From Hymenobacter sp. 5317J-9 (lineage in GTDB: Bacteria; Bacteroidota; Bacteroidia; Cytophagales; Hymenobacteraceae): a stretch of DNA of 64,000 nt. The notes under the pieces are model-generated. The model made no database searches. It was not told where the DNA came from and was given only the letters and a program-made list of their open reading frames with translations. Location: the NCBI RefSeq assembly GCF_022921075.1, contig NZ_CP095050.1:4898001-4962000 (forward strand), in the 5' to 3' direction. Shown here in pieces: positions 1 through 8,204 of the stretch (positions are counted from its first letter, which is position 1; each line of letters begins with the position of its first letter). Made by a program: the position numbers and the translations under genes.

Positions 1-267
1 CGTTGCCGTCGTCGGCACGCAGAAAACCGGCCGTAAAGCCCCCCGCAACGTGATGGGCACCGACACATCTTTGCGATAGAAGACGGTGAAGGCCGGCCGG
101 TTGTTTTGCAACTGGTAATCGGGCGAGATTTCTCCGCGGTAGTTGGTGGCCCCAATGCCGATGCCCAACTCGCTGGTGTTCTGCGCACTGGCAGAGGCAC
201 AAAAAAGTGCACTCCCCGCCTGCACGAAGCAAACGAGGAGTGCACTTTGAACAAATGACTTTATCAT
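1..267 (-). CDS. DUF6089 family outer-membrane protein, partial and frameshifted
   Basis: This is the N-terminal part of a minus-strand gene that runs off the left edge. The ATG at 267 opens a signal peptide ending near SASAQ, followed by a segment (ELGIGIGATNYRGEIS) typical of DUF6089 beta-barrel proteins. After residue ~75 the frame reads LRGALRPVF. Adding one G in the C6 run at 39-44 gives LRGGFTAGFLRADDGN, which fits the family, so a one-base deletion is likely. It lies 52 bp downstream of a second DUF6089 gene on the same strand, presumably in one transcription unit. The function of the family is unknown; an outer-membrane location is inferred. Confidence 0.7.
   Translation of the reverse strand, partial: MIKSFVQSALLVCFVQAGSALFCASASAQNTSELGIGIGATNYRGEISPDYQLQNNRPAFTVFYRKDVSVPITLRGALRPVFCVPTTAT
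204..248. repeat. 12-bp inverted repeat in signal-peptide codons
   Basis: Perfect 12-bp arms, AAAGTGCACTCC at 204-215 and its reverse complement at 237-248, are separated by 21 bp. They lie inside the first codons of the partial DUF6089 gene and could fold near the start of its mRNA. No function is known. Confidence 0.5.
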
Positions 268-318
268 CTAAACTAGGTTGCTGGCTAGGAAAGTAGCGTT
301 TCGGCCAGCGGCCGCAGG

Positions 319-1248
319 CTAGCGGAATTTCGGGTTCTTGATGCGGGGCGTCAAGATGTAGTTCAACGTTACGCCCGTAACGATGTACCAGTCGGTTTTA
401 TTGCCCGAGTCGCCACGCTGGCTAACCGGGTTGGTGAAACCGGGGAATTTCGTCGGGTTGAAATTGTTGTCGGGCTGCGAAATGCTGCGCGTAATGTCGC
501 GGCCGAAGTACTGCTGGGAAGGAGTCGACAGCTTGGACGGGTCAGCGTACTTGCCTCCTACGTCGTCGAGGTAGTCGGTGAAGGTTTTGCGCCAGCCGAT
601 TTCCAGGCTTGCGTCAAAGTTGCGGTTGATGCGGTAGCGGATACCACCGCCGAAGGGGATGGAAACCTGCGTCTGACCGTAGGCTTTGTCCTGGCCTTCC
701 GTTCTCAGGTCAGCCAAGGGTACGTACGAGCCTTCGGAAAGGCCAAGGCTGTTCTTGCCTACCAAACCCTTGGGATTGTGGTAGAAACCGGCCACACCCA
801 CGAACACATACGGCACAAAGTCCGGACGCTTCAGGTAGTTGTTGCGGTTCTCAATCAGGTCGATAACGGCAACGGCCGAGGCCTCAAAGATGTCGTTGCG
901 GAAGGTCATGTTCCGGTTGTAGCGGAAACGAGCATCCGGGTCTTCGCTGTTGGCTGCCTGCGAGTCATCGCCCGAGATGCGGCCGTAAGACAAACCGAAA
1001 CGGCCCGACAAACGCGGATAGAAGCGGCGCGTGATGGAAACACCGGCACCTACCCGGGTAGCACCCAGACGCAGGCTGGTGAAGTTGGTCACCGGAGTTA
1101 CGTCGCCGAAGTAGTTCATGGCGTTCAGGCTGAAGCCAATGGAGTTATACTGCTTCCGCTTGCTGAACTGCTGAGCATCTGCATCGGGCGTCGCCACCAA
1201 GGCCAGGCCCAGCACAAGTGCCGAAGAATAAGTGAAAATATTTTTCAT
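319..1248 (-). CDS. DUF6089 family outer-membrane beta-barrel protein
   Basis: A 309-aa protein with a signal peptide (cleavage near DADAQQ) and alternating polar/hydrophobic strands that look like an 8-12-stranded porin-like barrel. The early NAMNYFGDVTP and the YVFVGVAGFYHNPKG segment match the DUF6089 pattern seen in Bacteroidota. It follows the CBS/BamA-like/nadK block on the same strand, and a second DUF6089 gene follows it. The role is unknown; the gene company suggests outer-membrane or envelope biogenesis. A -7 element (TACTTTTG on the minus strand, 1323-1330) lies about 75 bp upstream, so this gene may have its own promoter although nadK is not far upstream. Confidence 0.85.
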   Translation of the reverse strand: MKNIFTYSSALVLGLALVATPDADAQQFSKRKQYNSIGFSLNAMNYFGDVTPVTNFTSLRLGATRVGAGVSITRRFYPRLSGRFGLSYGRISGDDSQAANSEDPDARFRYNRNMTFRNDIFEASAVAVIDLIENRNNYLKRPDFVPYVFVGVAGFYHNPKGLVGKNSLGLSEGSYVPLADLRTEGQDKAYGQTQVSIPFGGGIRYRINRNFDASLEIGWRKTFTDYLDDVGGKYADPSKLSTPSQQYFGRDITRSISQPDNNFNPTKFPGFTNPVSQRGDSGNKTDWYIVTGVTLNYILTPRIKNPKFR

Positions 1249-1322
1249 AAGGCAACTAAAATGATGATTCGGGTTTCGGGGTGTTGAGAGCAGAGCAGTG
1301 AATGCGCAGTTTCAGACGGTGA

Positions 1323-1330
1323 CAAAAGTA
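1323..1330 (-). promoter_or_regulatory. Putative Bacteroidota -7 element upstream of DUF6089 gene
   Basis: Read on the minus strand the sequence is TACTTTTG, a full match to the TAnnTTTG -7 consensus of Bacteroidota sigma-ABfr promoters. It lies in an AT-rich gap 75 bp before the ATG at 1248. No clear -33 TTTG was found at ideal spacing. Confidence 0.4.
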
Positions 1331-1394
1331 GGCCTAATCGGGAACTAAAAAAACTTTCAACGTTTTTTTCCAAAAAAAAGCTATCTGCTTCTAT

Positions 1395-2282
1395 TTAAAT
1401 TCCAGCCGGGTTGCGGCGGTCGAGTCCCCAATTCAACTTACTGCGCAAGGTACTTAGGAAGTTAACGTGATTGAGCTTTACTAGACGAGCGTTAAAGGTT
1501 TCGCGGCGAACGGCTATCTGCACGGAGGCTTCGACGGGCAGGGAGCGGGAATCGAGCGCCAGCATGTAGCTGGTGCTGCGGCCTTCGATTTCGAAGGAAA
1601 TCACGCTCTGGTCTGACACCACGAGTGGACGCACATTCAGATTGTGGGGGCATACGGGGGCAATAATGAAATTGTTTGTTTGGGGCAGCATAACCGGGCC
1701 GCCGCAGCTCAACGAATACCCCGTGGAACCGGTGGGCGTAGCTACCACGAGGCCATCGGCCCAGTAGGAATTGAGGTATTCGCCATCGATGTACGTGTGC
1801 ACGACAATCATGGACGAGGTGTCGCGCTTGAGCACGCTGAACTCGTTGAGGCCGAAGTTGAGCCCGCCAAAGACGTCGGGGTCGGTGTCGACGCGAATCA
1901 GGCTGCGCTCTTCGATGTTGAAGTGGCCTTTATATAAGGCGTCGATGGCTTGGGCAATGCGGTCGGGGGTGATGGTGGCCAGGAAGCCGAGCCGGCCGGT
2001 GTGAATGCCCAGAATGGGGATTTGGAGGGCACCGACGTAGGTTACGGTGTCGAGCAGGGTGCCGTCGCCGCCGATGCTGAGCACGAACTGCACGCCGCGC
2101 AGCGAGTCGCCGCGCCGAAACTCGGTGGTGCCGGGGGGCAGGCGCAGACGGTTGTCGAGGAAAGTGCGGAAAGACTCGCCGATGCGGACTTCGGCGCGGC
2201 GGGCGGCCAAATCATCGAGCAGCGCCTGAATGGCGGGGGCAGCTTCGTCGTCGAAAGGCTTGCCAAGGATGGCGATTTTCAT
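1395..2282 (-). CDS. nadK: NAD kinase
   Basis: A 295-aa ATP-NAD kinase making NADP+ from NAD+ in the cytoplasm. The diagnostic GGDGT motif lies at residues 71-75, and the second conserved block PTGSTGYSLSCGGP follows near residue 180. The length is normal for bacterial NadK. An open frame extends upstream to 2342, but the ATG at 2282 gives the expected MKIAILGKP start. The upstream neighbour is an Omp85-like protein with a 91-bp gap. The CBS/Omp85/nadK/DUF6089 order is, from memory, common in Cytophagales. Confidence 0.96.
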   Translation of the reverse strand: MKIAILGKPFDDEAAPAIQALLDDLAARRAEVRIGESFRTFLDNRLRLPPGTTEFRRGDSLRGVQFVLSIGGDGTLLDTVTYVGALQIPILGIHTGRLGFLATITPDRIAQAIDALYKGHFNIEERSLIRVDTDPDVFGGLNFGLNEFSVLKRDTSSMIVVHTYIDGEYLNSYWADGLVVATPTGSTGYSLSCGGPVMLPQTNNFIIAPVCPHNLNVRPLVVSDQSVISFEIEGRSTSYMLALDSRSLPVEASVQIAVRRETFNARLVKLNHVNFLSTLRSKLNWGLDRRNPAGI

Positions 2283-2373
2283 GCGGAGACAGCGGACGGC
2301 TTGTGCAGGAACAAAGCATTTCCGCAAGAAGATTGATAACAAATTAACAACCCAACCGGCGAGTCATTCGCCA

Positions 2374-3822
2374 TTAAATGGGGAATTCGGCGCGAAAAAA
2401 GTACCCGGTTTGCCCCAGGCCGTTCAGAGTATACTCGGCCGTAAACACCCGGTCGTAGTAGGTGACAAGGTGCAAGCCGAGGCCCACGGCGCTGAGCAGG
2501 CGATTGGGAAGGCCGTTTTGCGGCAGCGGGCTGGGCGCGGCCACGTAGCCGGCGTCGGTAAAAATATTGAGGTAGAGCGCCAGCGGAATGCTGTTGATTT
2601 TGGGGTTGTCGATGGAGCCCAGTTGAATGTTGCGGGGCTGCAACAGCTGGTATGACAGCCCCTGTTGCAACAGGCCGTAGTGGCGGCCGTCGATGACGTA
2701 CTCGTCGTAGCCCCGTACCAGGTCGGTGTAGCCCAGGGCCCGCACGTCGGCGTAGGCCAGCTTTTCGGCGAAACGCGCCTGGCCGCTCAGCCCAACACTG
2801 TAATAGAACCGATGCCCCAGCGCCAAGTAGCGCGAGTACGTGGCGTGCACGGTGGTGACGCTGGGCGCCGTGCGGCCCAGGAAAACCCGGTGCGACACGC
2901 TCAACTGCGCATACCTGCCGGTGAGGGGATAGGCAAACGTGTTTCGCTGGTTGCGGGTGGTGGTAAAAGCAACATCGAGGTACTCGCGTTGCGTGCGGCC
3001 CAAGTAGTACGTGGGGTTGCGGTGCTGGATGGAGTCGCTGATTCGCTCGCGGTGGTAGGAGACGTCGAGCGCCGTGAGGAACTGTACGGTGTGCCGGAAG
3101 CGCAGGCCGCCCGTGAAGTAGAGCCGCTGAATGGGAAAGTTGTCATCTGCCCGAAAGGGCACGAGGCGGTCGCCGCGCGTGATGTAATCGAGGGCGTGGC
3201 TCTGATAGTAGGAAGCGCCCGCGCCAAAGCCCAAGCGCCGGTTGTGGCCCAGACCGGGAGCCTCGTAAAACAGCTCGTACTTGCGGTTGAAGCCCAACTG
3301 CAGGTTGGCCATAATCTGCTCGTTGCGGCCGCGAAAGTTGCTGCGCACCAGGTGTACACCGTAGTCGACGCGCTTCCAGCGGTCGGCACGGTCGAGCCAA
3401 GAGCGCAGATTGCGGTCAGCCAGCGAAAGAATGGGCACCGGAAACAGGTACCACCGCTCCTGCAGGCCAAACACAATAAGCCATTTGCCGCCGGAGCAGC
3501 TGGCCTGCACCACCACGGCGTGGAAAAGCTGGAGATTAAAAAGGCGACTCCGGTTAGCTTCGAGGCGGGCGGCGATATCGGCCACGGCCAATGTGTCGCC
3601 TTCGTGAAAGTCAAGCTCAACGCGCAAAATCCGCTCTTTGGTGACGGCGTTGCCCAGGAATAGAATGGTGCCAACCGCTGCCCGGTCCGCGTCGGGGCAG
3701 GGCATAACGCGCACCAGCGTATCGGCGGGCGCAATGGTGGGCCGCAGCGCGTGGGGCAGCGTATCGGCCGGAGCCGGGGCGCCGAGCAGCGTCTGCAGAA
3801 AAAGTAAGAGAACTCCGAGCAC
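2374..3822 (-). CDS. BamA/TamA-like Omp85 outer-membrane protein
   Basis: A 482-aa protein with an N-terminal signal-like hydrophobic stretch, one POTRA-like domain (about residues 45-110, with the pattern LGNAVTKERILRVELDFHEGD) and a C-terminal 16-stranded-type barrel ending in a terminal FRAEFPI strand. This is the layout of short Omp85 surface-antigen proteins. The start is GTG (3822), 6 bp after the CBS gene stop, which suggests translational coupling. It is much shorter than BamA proper (about 750-850 aa with five POTRAs), so it is more likely an accessory Omp85 protein. The substrate is unknown. Confidence 0.85.
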   Translation of the reverse strand: MLGVLLLFLQTLLGAPAPADTLPHALRPTIAPADTLVRVMPCPDADRAAVGTILFLGNAVTKERILRVELDFHEGDTLAVADIAARLEANRSRLFNLQLFHAVVVQASCSGGKWLIVFGLQERWYLFPVPILSLADRNLRSWLDRADRWKRVDYGVHLVRSNFRGRNEQIMANLQLGFNRKYELFYEAPGLGHNRRLGFGAGASYYQSHALDYITRGDRLVPFRADDNFPIQRLYFTGGLRFRHTVQFLTALDVSYHRERISDSIQHRNPTYYLGRTQREYLDVAFTTTRNQRNTFAYPLTGRYAQLSVSHRVFLGRTAPSVTTVHATYSRYLALGHRFYYSVGLSGQARFAEKLAYADVRALGYTDLVRGYDEYVIDGRHYGLLQQGLSYQLLQPRNIQLGSIDNPKINSIPLALYLNIFTDAGYVAAPSPLPQNGLPNRLLSAVGLGLHLVTYYDRVFTAEYTLNGLGQTGYFFRAEFPI

Positions 3823-3828
3823 CCGCCG

Positions 3829-4503
3829 TTACACGCTCAGGTAGCGCAAGAGGGCATCGAAGCGCTCCTGCTCGTCTTCGTTGGCCGGGGCGCTGCCGCT
3901 GAACTGGGCCGTCACCACGTAACCAAACCGCTCGAGCGTGGCCGTGATGCGGGTCAGGTTGTCGGTGTTTAGCTTGAGCGTGAGGCGAATGCGATTGGGG
4001 TCGACTTCATCCTGGGCCACCAGTGCGCTGATGACTTTGGCGTTGTTTTCCTCGACGTAGCGGCTGATTTGGGTGAGCGAATAATCCCGCTCTTCCATGG
4101 TGAGGACAATGATGCCGCCCTGACCGCCGGCCGGCTGCTGGCCAAACGCCGCCAGGGCATCGGCAATGGTGACAACGCCGGCGTACTCGTGCCGCTCATC
4201 TACCACGGGCACCAGCTGGATTTTATTTTCAATGGCCAGCTCCATTACCCGATAAAAGTGCTGGTCGGGGCGCACGTAAGCGTCGGCGAAGCCCAGGGGC
4301 AACTCCGACAGTAGGGTTTCGGGGTCGTCGAAATCGGCCAGGTCCGACTCGGTAACGAGGCCGCGATAGTGGCGATTGTCGAGCACGGGCAGTTGGGCCA
4401 CGTGAAACTCATCGAGCCAGCGAGCCGCTTTGCCCGCCGAATCGGTGCCTTTCAGGGGCGGAATCATTTCGTTGAGTAAATCCTCGGCGAGCAGGGCAGG
4501 CAT
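3829..4503 (-). CDS. CBS domain-containing protein
   Basis: A 224-aa cytoplasmic protein with a pair of CBS motifs in the first ~125 residues (QLPVLDNRHYRGLVTESDLADF, then QLVPVVDERHEYAGVVTIADAL). The C-terminal ~80 residues (LTMEERDYSLTQISRYVEENNAKV) look like an ACT-type regulatory fold. CBS pairs usually bind adenosyl ligands; the ligand here is unknown. The ATG at 4503 is preferred over an upstream ATG at 4533 because the domain starts there. It is the first gene of the block leading to the Omp85 protein and nadK. Confidence 0.85.
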   Translation of the reverse strand: MPALLAEDLLNEMIPPLKGTDSAGKAARWLDEFHVAQLPVLDNRHYRGLVTESDLADFDDPETLLSELPLGFADAYVRPDQHFYRVMELAIENKIQLVPVVDERHEYAGVVTIADALAAFGQQPAGGQGGIIVLTMEERDYSLTQISRYVEENNAKVISALVAQDEVDPNRIRLTLKLNTDNLTRITATLERFGYVVTAQFSGSAPANEDEQERFDALLRYLSV

Positions 4504-4633
4504 ATGCAGGGCTAATGATGAGGGTAAGGGCAATAACTCGGCGTTAGTTGGGAATGATAGAATAGGCTAGCGAGTGCGCCAGGCGGCGCGTGTAAACGAA
4601 CAACAATCGAGCCGATGAAAAGATACCCGCCGT

Positions 4634-5416
4634 TTAGGCAGCTACCGCAGGGGCTGTTTCGGTAGTACGCAAAAACCGGCGCAGGTAGCGGTTGAACCCG
4701 GCGGGGCGCTCCATCATAGGGGCGTGGCAGCAGTGGTCGAGGAAGCGCAGTTCGGCGTGGGGCAGCAGGCGAGCGAACTCATGGGCCACCGGCGGCGGCG
4801 TGATGGTGTCATTCAGCCCCCATACCAACAGAGTGGGCACCTCGATTTTAGTCAGTTCCTTGCTCAGGTTGTGGCGCTGGGCAGAGCGCGCGATGGCGAT
4901 GATGCGCAGGCACTTGGCGTTGGAATTCGTGACGTTGAACACCTCATCAACCAGTTCCTGGGTGGCCACGCTGGGGTCGTAGAACGTGTAGCCGACTCGC
5001 TCCTGCACGTAGGCGTAGTTGCCGCGCTTGGGAAAGGAGCCGCCCATGCTGTCCTCAAACAAGCCGCTGCTGCCCGTGAGCACCAGCCGGCTGACCCGGG
5101 CCTTGTTGTTGAGGGTATAGACCAGGGCGATGTGGCCGCCGAGCGAGTTGCCGAGTACGGTGAACGTGGGAGGCAGGGCCAGCGCTTTCACAAAGCCTTC
5201 AACGTAGGCCACCAGGCCCGGCACGCCGGCCTGGGTGAGGGGCATGTCGTATATCGGCAGCAGCGGGATGATGACGCGGTGGTCGGCCGAAAACTCCATA
5301 ACGACGTCCTGCCAGTTGCTGAGGGCACCGAAGAGGCCGTGCAGCAGCAGCAGGACGGGGCCCTGGCCTTCGTCCACGTATTCGTACCCGTGCTGGTGCT
5401 GGTGGCGCAATTCCAT
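4634..5416 (-). CDS. Alpha/beta-fold hydrolase
   Basis: A 260-aa alpha/beta hydrolase. The oxyanion region HGLFG is at 26-30, the nucleophile elbow GNSLGGH places Ser91, and the acid and histidine candidates fall in VWGLNDTITPP and LDHCCHAPMME. The length and motifs resemble MhpC/BioH-type carboxylesterases; the substrate cannot be assigned. The ATG at 5416 is chosen because the upstream extension to 5470 overlaps the trpG-like gene. It lies 11 bp downstream of that gene and is probably the last gene of the yqeY-cvpA-trpG operon. Confidence 0.88.
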   Translation of the reverse strand: MELRHQHQHGYEYVDEGQGPVLLLLHGLFGALSNWQDVVMEFSADHRVIIPLLPIYDMPLTQAGVPGLVAYVEGFVKALALPPTFTVLGNSLGGHIALVYTLNNKARVSRLVLTGSSGLFEDSMGGSFPKRGNYAYVQERVGYTFYDPSVATQELVDEVFNVTNSNAKCLRIIAIARSAQRHNLSKELTKIEVPTLLVWGLNDTITPPPVAHEFARLLPHAELRFLDHCCHAPMMERPAGFNRYLRRFLRTTETAPAVAA

Positions 5417-5427
5417 CTCGTTTCTCG

Positions 5428-6024
5428 TCAATTCCCGGCGGTTTTGGCAATGATACAACAGCGCAGCCAATTGGCCAAAATTGCCAGTCCATGCGGCGTA
5501 AGCAGGGCTTCGGGGTGAAATTGGACGCCGTAGAGCGGCAGCGTGCGGTGGCGCAGGGCCATGAGCTCGGGCACCGGCCCGGTGGTGCGGGCCAGCGGCA
5601 CCAGGGTCGGCGGCAGGGGCTCCTGCAGCAGCAGCGAGTGGTAGCGCGTGACGGACTGCGTGGCCGGCAGGCCCGCAAACAGCGGCTCATCGGGCGCGCA
5701 CTGCATTTCCGACACCTTGCCGTGCACGGGCCGCGCCGCTCGCGTCACGGTGCCGCCAAAAAAATCGCCCAGCGCCTGATGGCCCAGGCATACGCCCAGC
5801 ATGGGCACGCGCTGGTGGTAGTGCTTGATGACCGCCGGCATAACGCCCGCCTGCGCCGGCGCGCCGGGCCCGGGCGACAACACAATGCCATCGAAAGTCA
5901 AGGCCTGCAATTCTGGCAGCGTCACGTCGTTGCGGCGCACCAGCACTTCGGCCCCAAGCTGACGCAGGTAATCGGCCAGGGTGAAGGTGAAGGAGTCGAA
6001 ATTATCGAGTAGCAGCAGGCGCAT
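5428..6024 (-). CDS. trpG: Anthranilate/aminodeoxychorismate synthase glutaminase subunit
   Basis: A 198-aa class I glutamine amidotransferase that would supply ammonia to chorismate-using synthases (tryptophan or folate pathway). The N-terminal LLLDNFDSFTFTLADYL is the TrpG/PabA signature. The triad is visible: Cys79 in GVCLGHQAL, and His170 and Glu172 in FHPEALL. The partner TrpE/PabB is not in the window, so TrpG and PabA cannot be told apart. The neighbours (cvpA, yqeY, a hydrolase) give no help. Confidence 0.92.
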   Translation of the reverse strand: MRLLLLDNFDSFTFTLADYLRQLGAEVLVRRNDVTLPELQALTFDGIVLSPGPGAPAQAGVMPAVIKHYHQRVPMLGVCLGHQALGDFFGGTVTRAARPVHGKVSEMQCAPDEPLFAGLPATQSVTRYHSLLLQEPLPPTLVPLARTTGPVPELMALRHRTLPLYGVQFHPEALLTPHGLAILANWLRCCIIAKTAGN

Positions 6025-6035
6025 ATTAATATGAG

Positions 6036-6097
6036 GAATGAAGGGAGCGGGAGTAAGAATTGCTCAACGCCAATTCCTGCTTCCGCTCCCTTCATTC
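6036..6097. repeat. Intergenic palindrome between cvpA and trpG
   Basis: Arms at 6036-6062 and 6071-6097 match at 24 of 27 positions with an 8-bp loop. The element fills nearly the whole gap between the cvpA stop and the trpG ATG. With no T-run it is not a typical terminator. It may be a mobile palindrome or an mRNA processing/stability site. Confidence 0.6.
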
Positions 6098-6628
6098 TTA
6101 ACTTTTGACGAAAGCCGTGCGCATGCGCACCAGCAGGTCCTGCGCGAAGGGCAGCACATAGCCGGTGATTTGCAGGGCCAGCGGGGTGGCTTGCTGCACA
6201 ATGGGCAGCACCTGGGAGCCCGCCACCAGATTGGGCGACAGCAGGTGCAGGCCGGCCAGCCCGGTGCCGTGCAGCAGCAGGCTCAGGCCCAGCACCCACT
6301 TCAGCACGCCGGCTACGCCGCCCAGCAGGTTGTCGAGCACGCCCAGCGGGGTGAGGTGCACGGCGGTTTTGAGCAGGCCGCCCAGCAGGTGCACGCCCCA
6401 CATAATGGCCACAAACACCAGCGCAAACGACACCAGCGGCAGCAAGCCAAACGCGCTGCCCACGTACTGCCGCACCAGCGGCACAGCCGCCGACAGCAGG
6501 CTCAGCCCGCCCACTACGGCCAGCACAAAGGCCAGCAACGACACCACTTCCAGCACCAGCCCGCGCCGGTAGCCCTTCACGGCCCCGATGCCCAGCGGCA
6601 ACAGCAGCAGAATGTCGAGGGCAGTCAT
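6098..6628 (-). CDS. cvpA: CvpA family membrane protein
   Basis: A 176-aa inner-membrane protein with four predicted hydrophobic helices. The opening MTALDILLLLPLGIGAVKGYRRGL is the CvpA signature (polar KGYRRG after helix 1). In E. coli CvpA affects colicin V production, purF expression and bile or envelope stress; its role here is unknown. The ATG at 6628 is chosen because the upstream extension would translate a palindromic repeat. It sits between yqeY and trpG in a same-strand cluster. Confidence 0.88.
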   Translation of the reverse strand: MTALDILLLLPLGIGAVKGYRRGLVLEVVSLLAFVLAVVGGLSLLSAAVPLVRQYVGSAFGLLPLVSFALVFVAIMWGVHLLGGLLKTAVHLTPLGVLDNLLGGVAGVLKWVLGLSLLLHGTGLAGLHLLSPNLVAGSQVLPIVQQATPLALQITGYVLPFAQDLLVRMRTAFVKS

Positions 6629-6632
6629 GATA

Positions 6633-6710
6633 CAATGGGTGAATGGGTGGATGGCCGAATGAGTGAATGGATTCATTCGCCCATTCAGCCATCCACCCAT
6701 TCACCCATTG
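6633..6710. repeat. Intergenic palindrome between yqeY and cvpA
   Basis: Long arms (6633-6669 and 6674-6710) match at 34 of 37 positions, with short internal repeats of the type GAATGGGTG. The element occupies the entire yqeY-cvpA gap. It is unrelated in sequence to the GTCAT-core palindromes elsewhere in the window. It is likely a palindromic intergenic element that could fold in the operon mRNA. Confidence 0.6.
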
Positions 6711-6712
6711 AA

Positions 6713-7174
6713 TTACAGATTCGTGTTGTTCAGCAGGTGGCCCAGCACGTCGGAGATGCGCTTGCCGTCGGCTTGGCCGGACAGCTCGCGGGCGGCCACG
6801 CCCATCACCTTGCCCAGGTCGGAGGGGCCGGTGGCGCCCACGCGCTGGATGATGTGCACGAGGCGCTCCACGAGGTCAGCTTCAGAAAGCTGGGCGGGCA
6901 GAAACTCTTCGATAATGGCCAGCTCGGCCAGCTCGTTTTCTTCCAACTCGGAGCGGAACTGCTCCTTATAGATAGCGGCAGCGTCGCGGCGCTGCTTGGC
7001 GGCTTTGTTGAGCAGCTTGAGCTCGGCCTCGGGGGTGAGGGCAGCGCCCTGGGCGCCTTCGGCGGTTTCGGCCAGCATAATCTGCGATTTGATGCTGCGC
7101 AGCGCGGTGAGGCGCACTTTGTCTTTGGCCAGCATGGCTTGCTTGATGGCGGCGTCGATGGTGTCTTTTAGCAT
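6713..7174 (-). CDS. GatB/YqeY domain-containing protein
   Basis: A 153-aa cytoplasmic protein matching the YqeY family: MLKDTIDAAIKQAM at the start, VRLTALRSIKSQI, and the C-terminal helical tail with LGKVMGVAARELSGQADG. The domain is the same as the tRNA-binding tail of GatB; stand-alone YqeY proteins probably act in tRNA-related amidotransfer, but the role is not settled. The ATG at 7174 is chosen over an open frame to 7318 that runs through the palindrome. It is the first gene of the yqeY-cvpA-trpG-hydrolase run. Confidence 0.92.
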   Translation of the reverse strand: MLKDTIDAAIKQAMLAKDKVRLTALRSIKSQIMLAETAEGAQGAALTPEAELKLLNKAAKQRRDAAAIYKEQFRSELEENELAELAIIEEFLPAQLSEADLVERLVHIIQRVGATGPSDLGKVMGVAARELSGQADGKRISDVLGHLLNNTNL

Positions 7175-7257
7175 GAGGCGGAGTGGTGAGTTGGTGAAAT
7201 GGCGAAACGAGGCGTGGAAAGGGGGAAGCCGTAATTTCGCCCCGAAGCTACGGCCCT

Positions 7258-7365
7258 GGCTGTCATCCTGAGCGCAGCGAAGGACCTTCTCACGTCTGAA
7301 TGGTTTGCTATAGCGCACCCGATGCAGACCTGAGAAGGTCCTTCGCTGCGCTCAGGATGACAGCC
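7258..7365. repeat. Palindromic repeat, GTCAT-core family, copy 1
   Basis: Perfect 35-bp arms (7258-7292 and 7331-7365) enclose a 38-bp loop. The core TGTCATCCTGAGCGCAGCGA is shared with copies at 17744, 21261, 57460 and 62925. It lies in the divergent gap between yqeY (minus) and pdxJ (plus), so it is not a simple terminator here. Confidence 0.85.
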
Positions 7366-7418
7366 GTCTCCAAACACTTCCTCCCCGCTTACCCCCATAC
7401 CCTCCTGCTTCAGCCACC

Positions 7419-8143
7419 ATGACCAAGCTCAGCGTTAACATCAACAAACTGGCCACCCTGCGCAACGCCCGGGCCACAACCGCCCCGACATTCTGCAGGC
7501 CGCGCGCGACATTGAGCGCTTCGGAGCCGAGGGCATCACGGTGCACCCGCGGCCCGACGAGCGCCACATTCGCTACCAGGACGTGCGCGACCTGAAAAGC
7601 ATTGTGACCACCGAGCTCAACGTGGAGGGCAACCCCACGCCCGATTTTCTGGCCCTGTGCCGCGAGGTGCGCCCGGAGCAGGTGACGCTGGTGCCCGACG
7701 CGCCCGACGCCATCACCTCCAACGCCGGCTGGGACGTCATCACCCACCGCAGCTTTCTGCAGGAGGTGGTGGCCGAGCTGAAGGGCCTGGGCGCCCGCGT
7801 CAGCATTTTTCTTGACCCCGACCTGGCCCTGGTGGAAAGCGCCGTGGCCACCGGCACCGACCGCATTGAGCTCTATACCGAAGCCTACGCCCGCCAGTAC
7901 CACGCCGACCGCGAAGCCGCCGTGGCGCCCTACCGCGCCGCCGCCGCCCGCGCCGGCCAGCTGGGGCTGGGCGTGAACGCCGGCCACGACCTCGACCTCG
8001 ACAACCTGGCCTGGCTGCACCTGCAGCTGCCCGAACTGGCTGAGGTGAGCATCGGCCACGCCTTGGTGTGCGACGCCCTATACCTGGGCCTGGAAAACAC
8101 GGTGCAACTGTACAAGCGCCAGCTTCAGGCGTTTAACCAGTAG
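7419..8143 (+). CDS. pdxJ: Pyridoxine 5'-phosphate synthase, frameshifted
   Basis: PdxJ condenses 1-deoxyxylulose-5-phosphate with 3-amino-2-oxopropyl phosphate to give pyridoxine phosphate (DXP-dependent vitamin B6 route). The ATG at 7419 starts MTKLSVNINKLATLRNAR, the family N-terminus. After that the frame is lost, and the rest (HPRPDERHIRYQDV to the stop at 8143) lies in another frame. Adding one G to the GGG at 7471-7473 restores RGHNRPDILQAARDIERFGA. C-terminal motifs such as GVNAGHDLDLDNL and VSIGHALVCDAL are intact. This is very likely a sequencing or assembly deletion rather than a real pseudogene. Confidence 0.9.
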
Positions 8144-8204
8144 CATGTTTCATTGAATAGCCAGCCGGCGGCGGGCACACGTTACCGGTTAAATACACTA
8201 CGCT

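Noticed and set aside
6633..6710. Palindrome as the start of a longer cvpA protein
   Set aside because: The open frame through it gives a repetitive, low-complexity peptide, while the family start MTALDILLLL lies downstream.
7541..8143. A shorter PdxJ-like protein starting at 7541
   Set aside because: The true N-terminus is at 7419 in another frame and is joined by adding one base in a GGG run.
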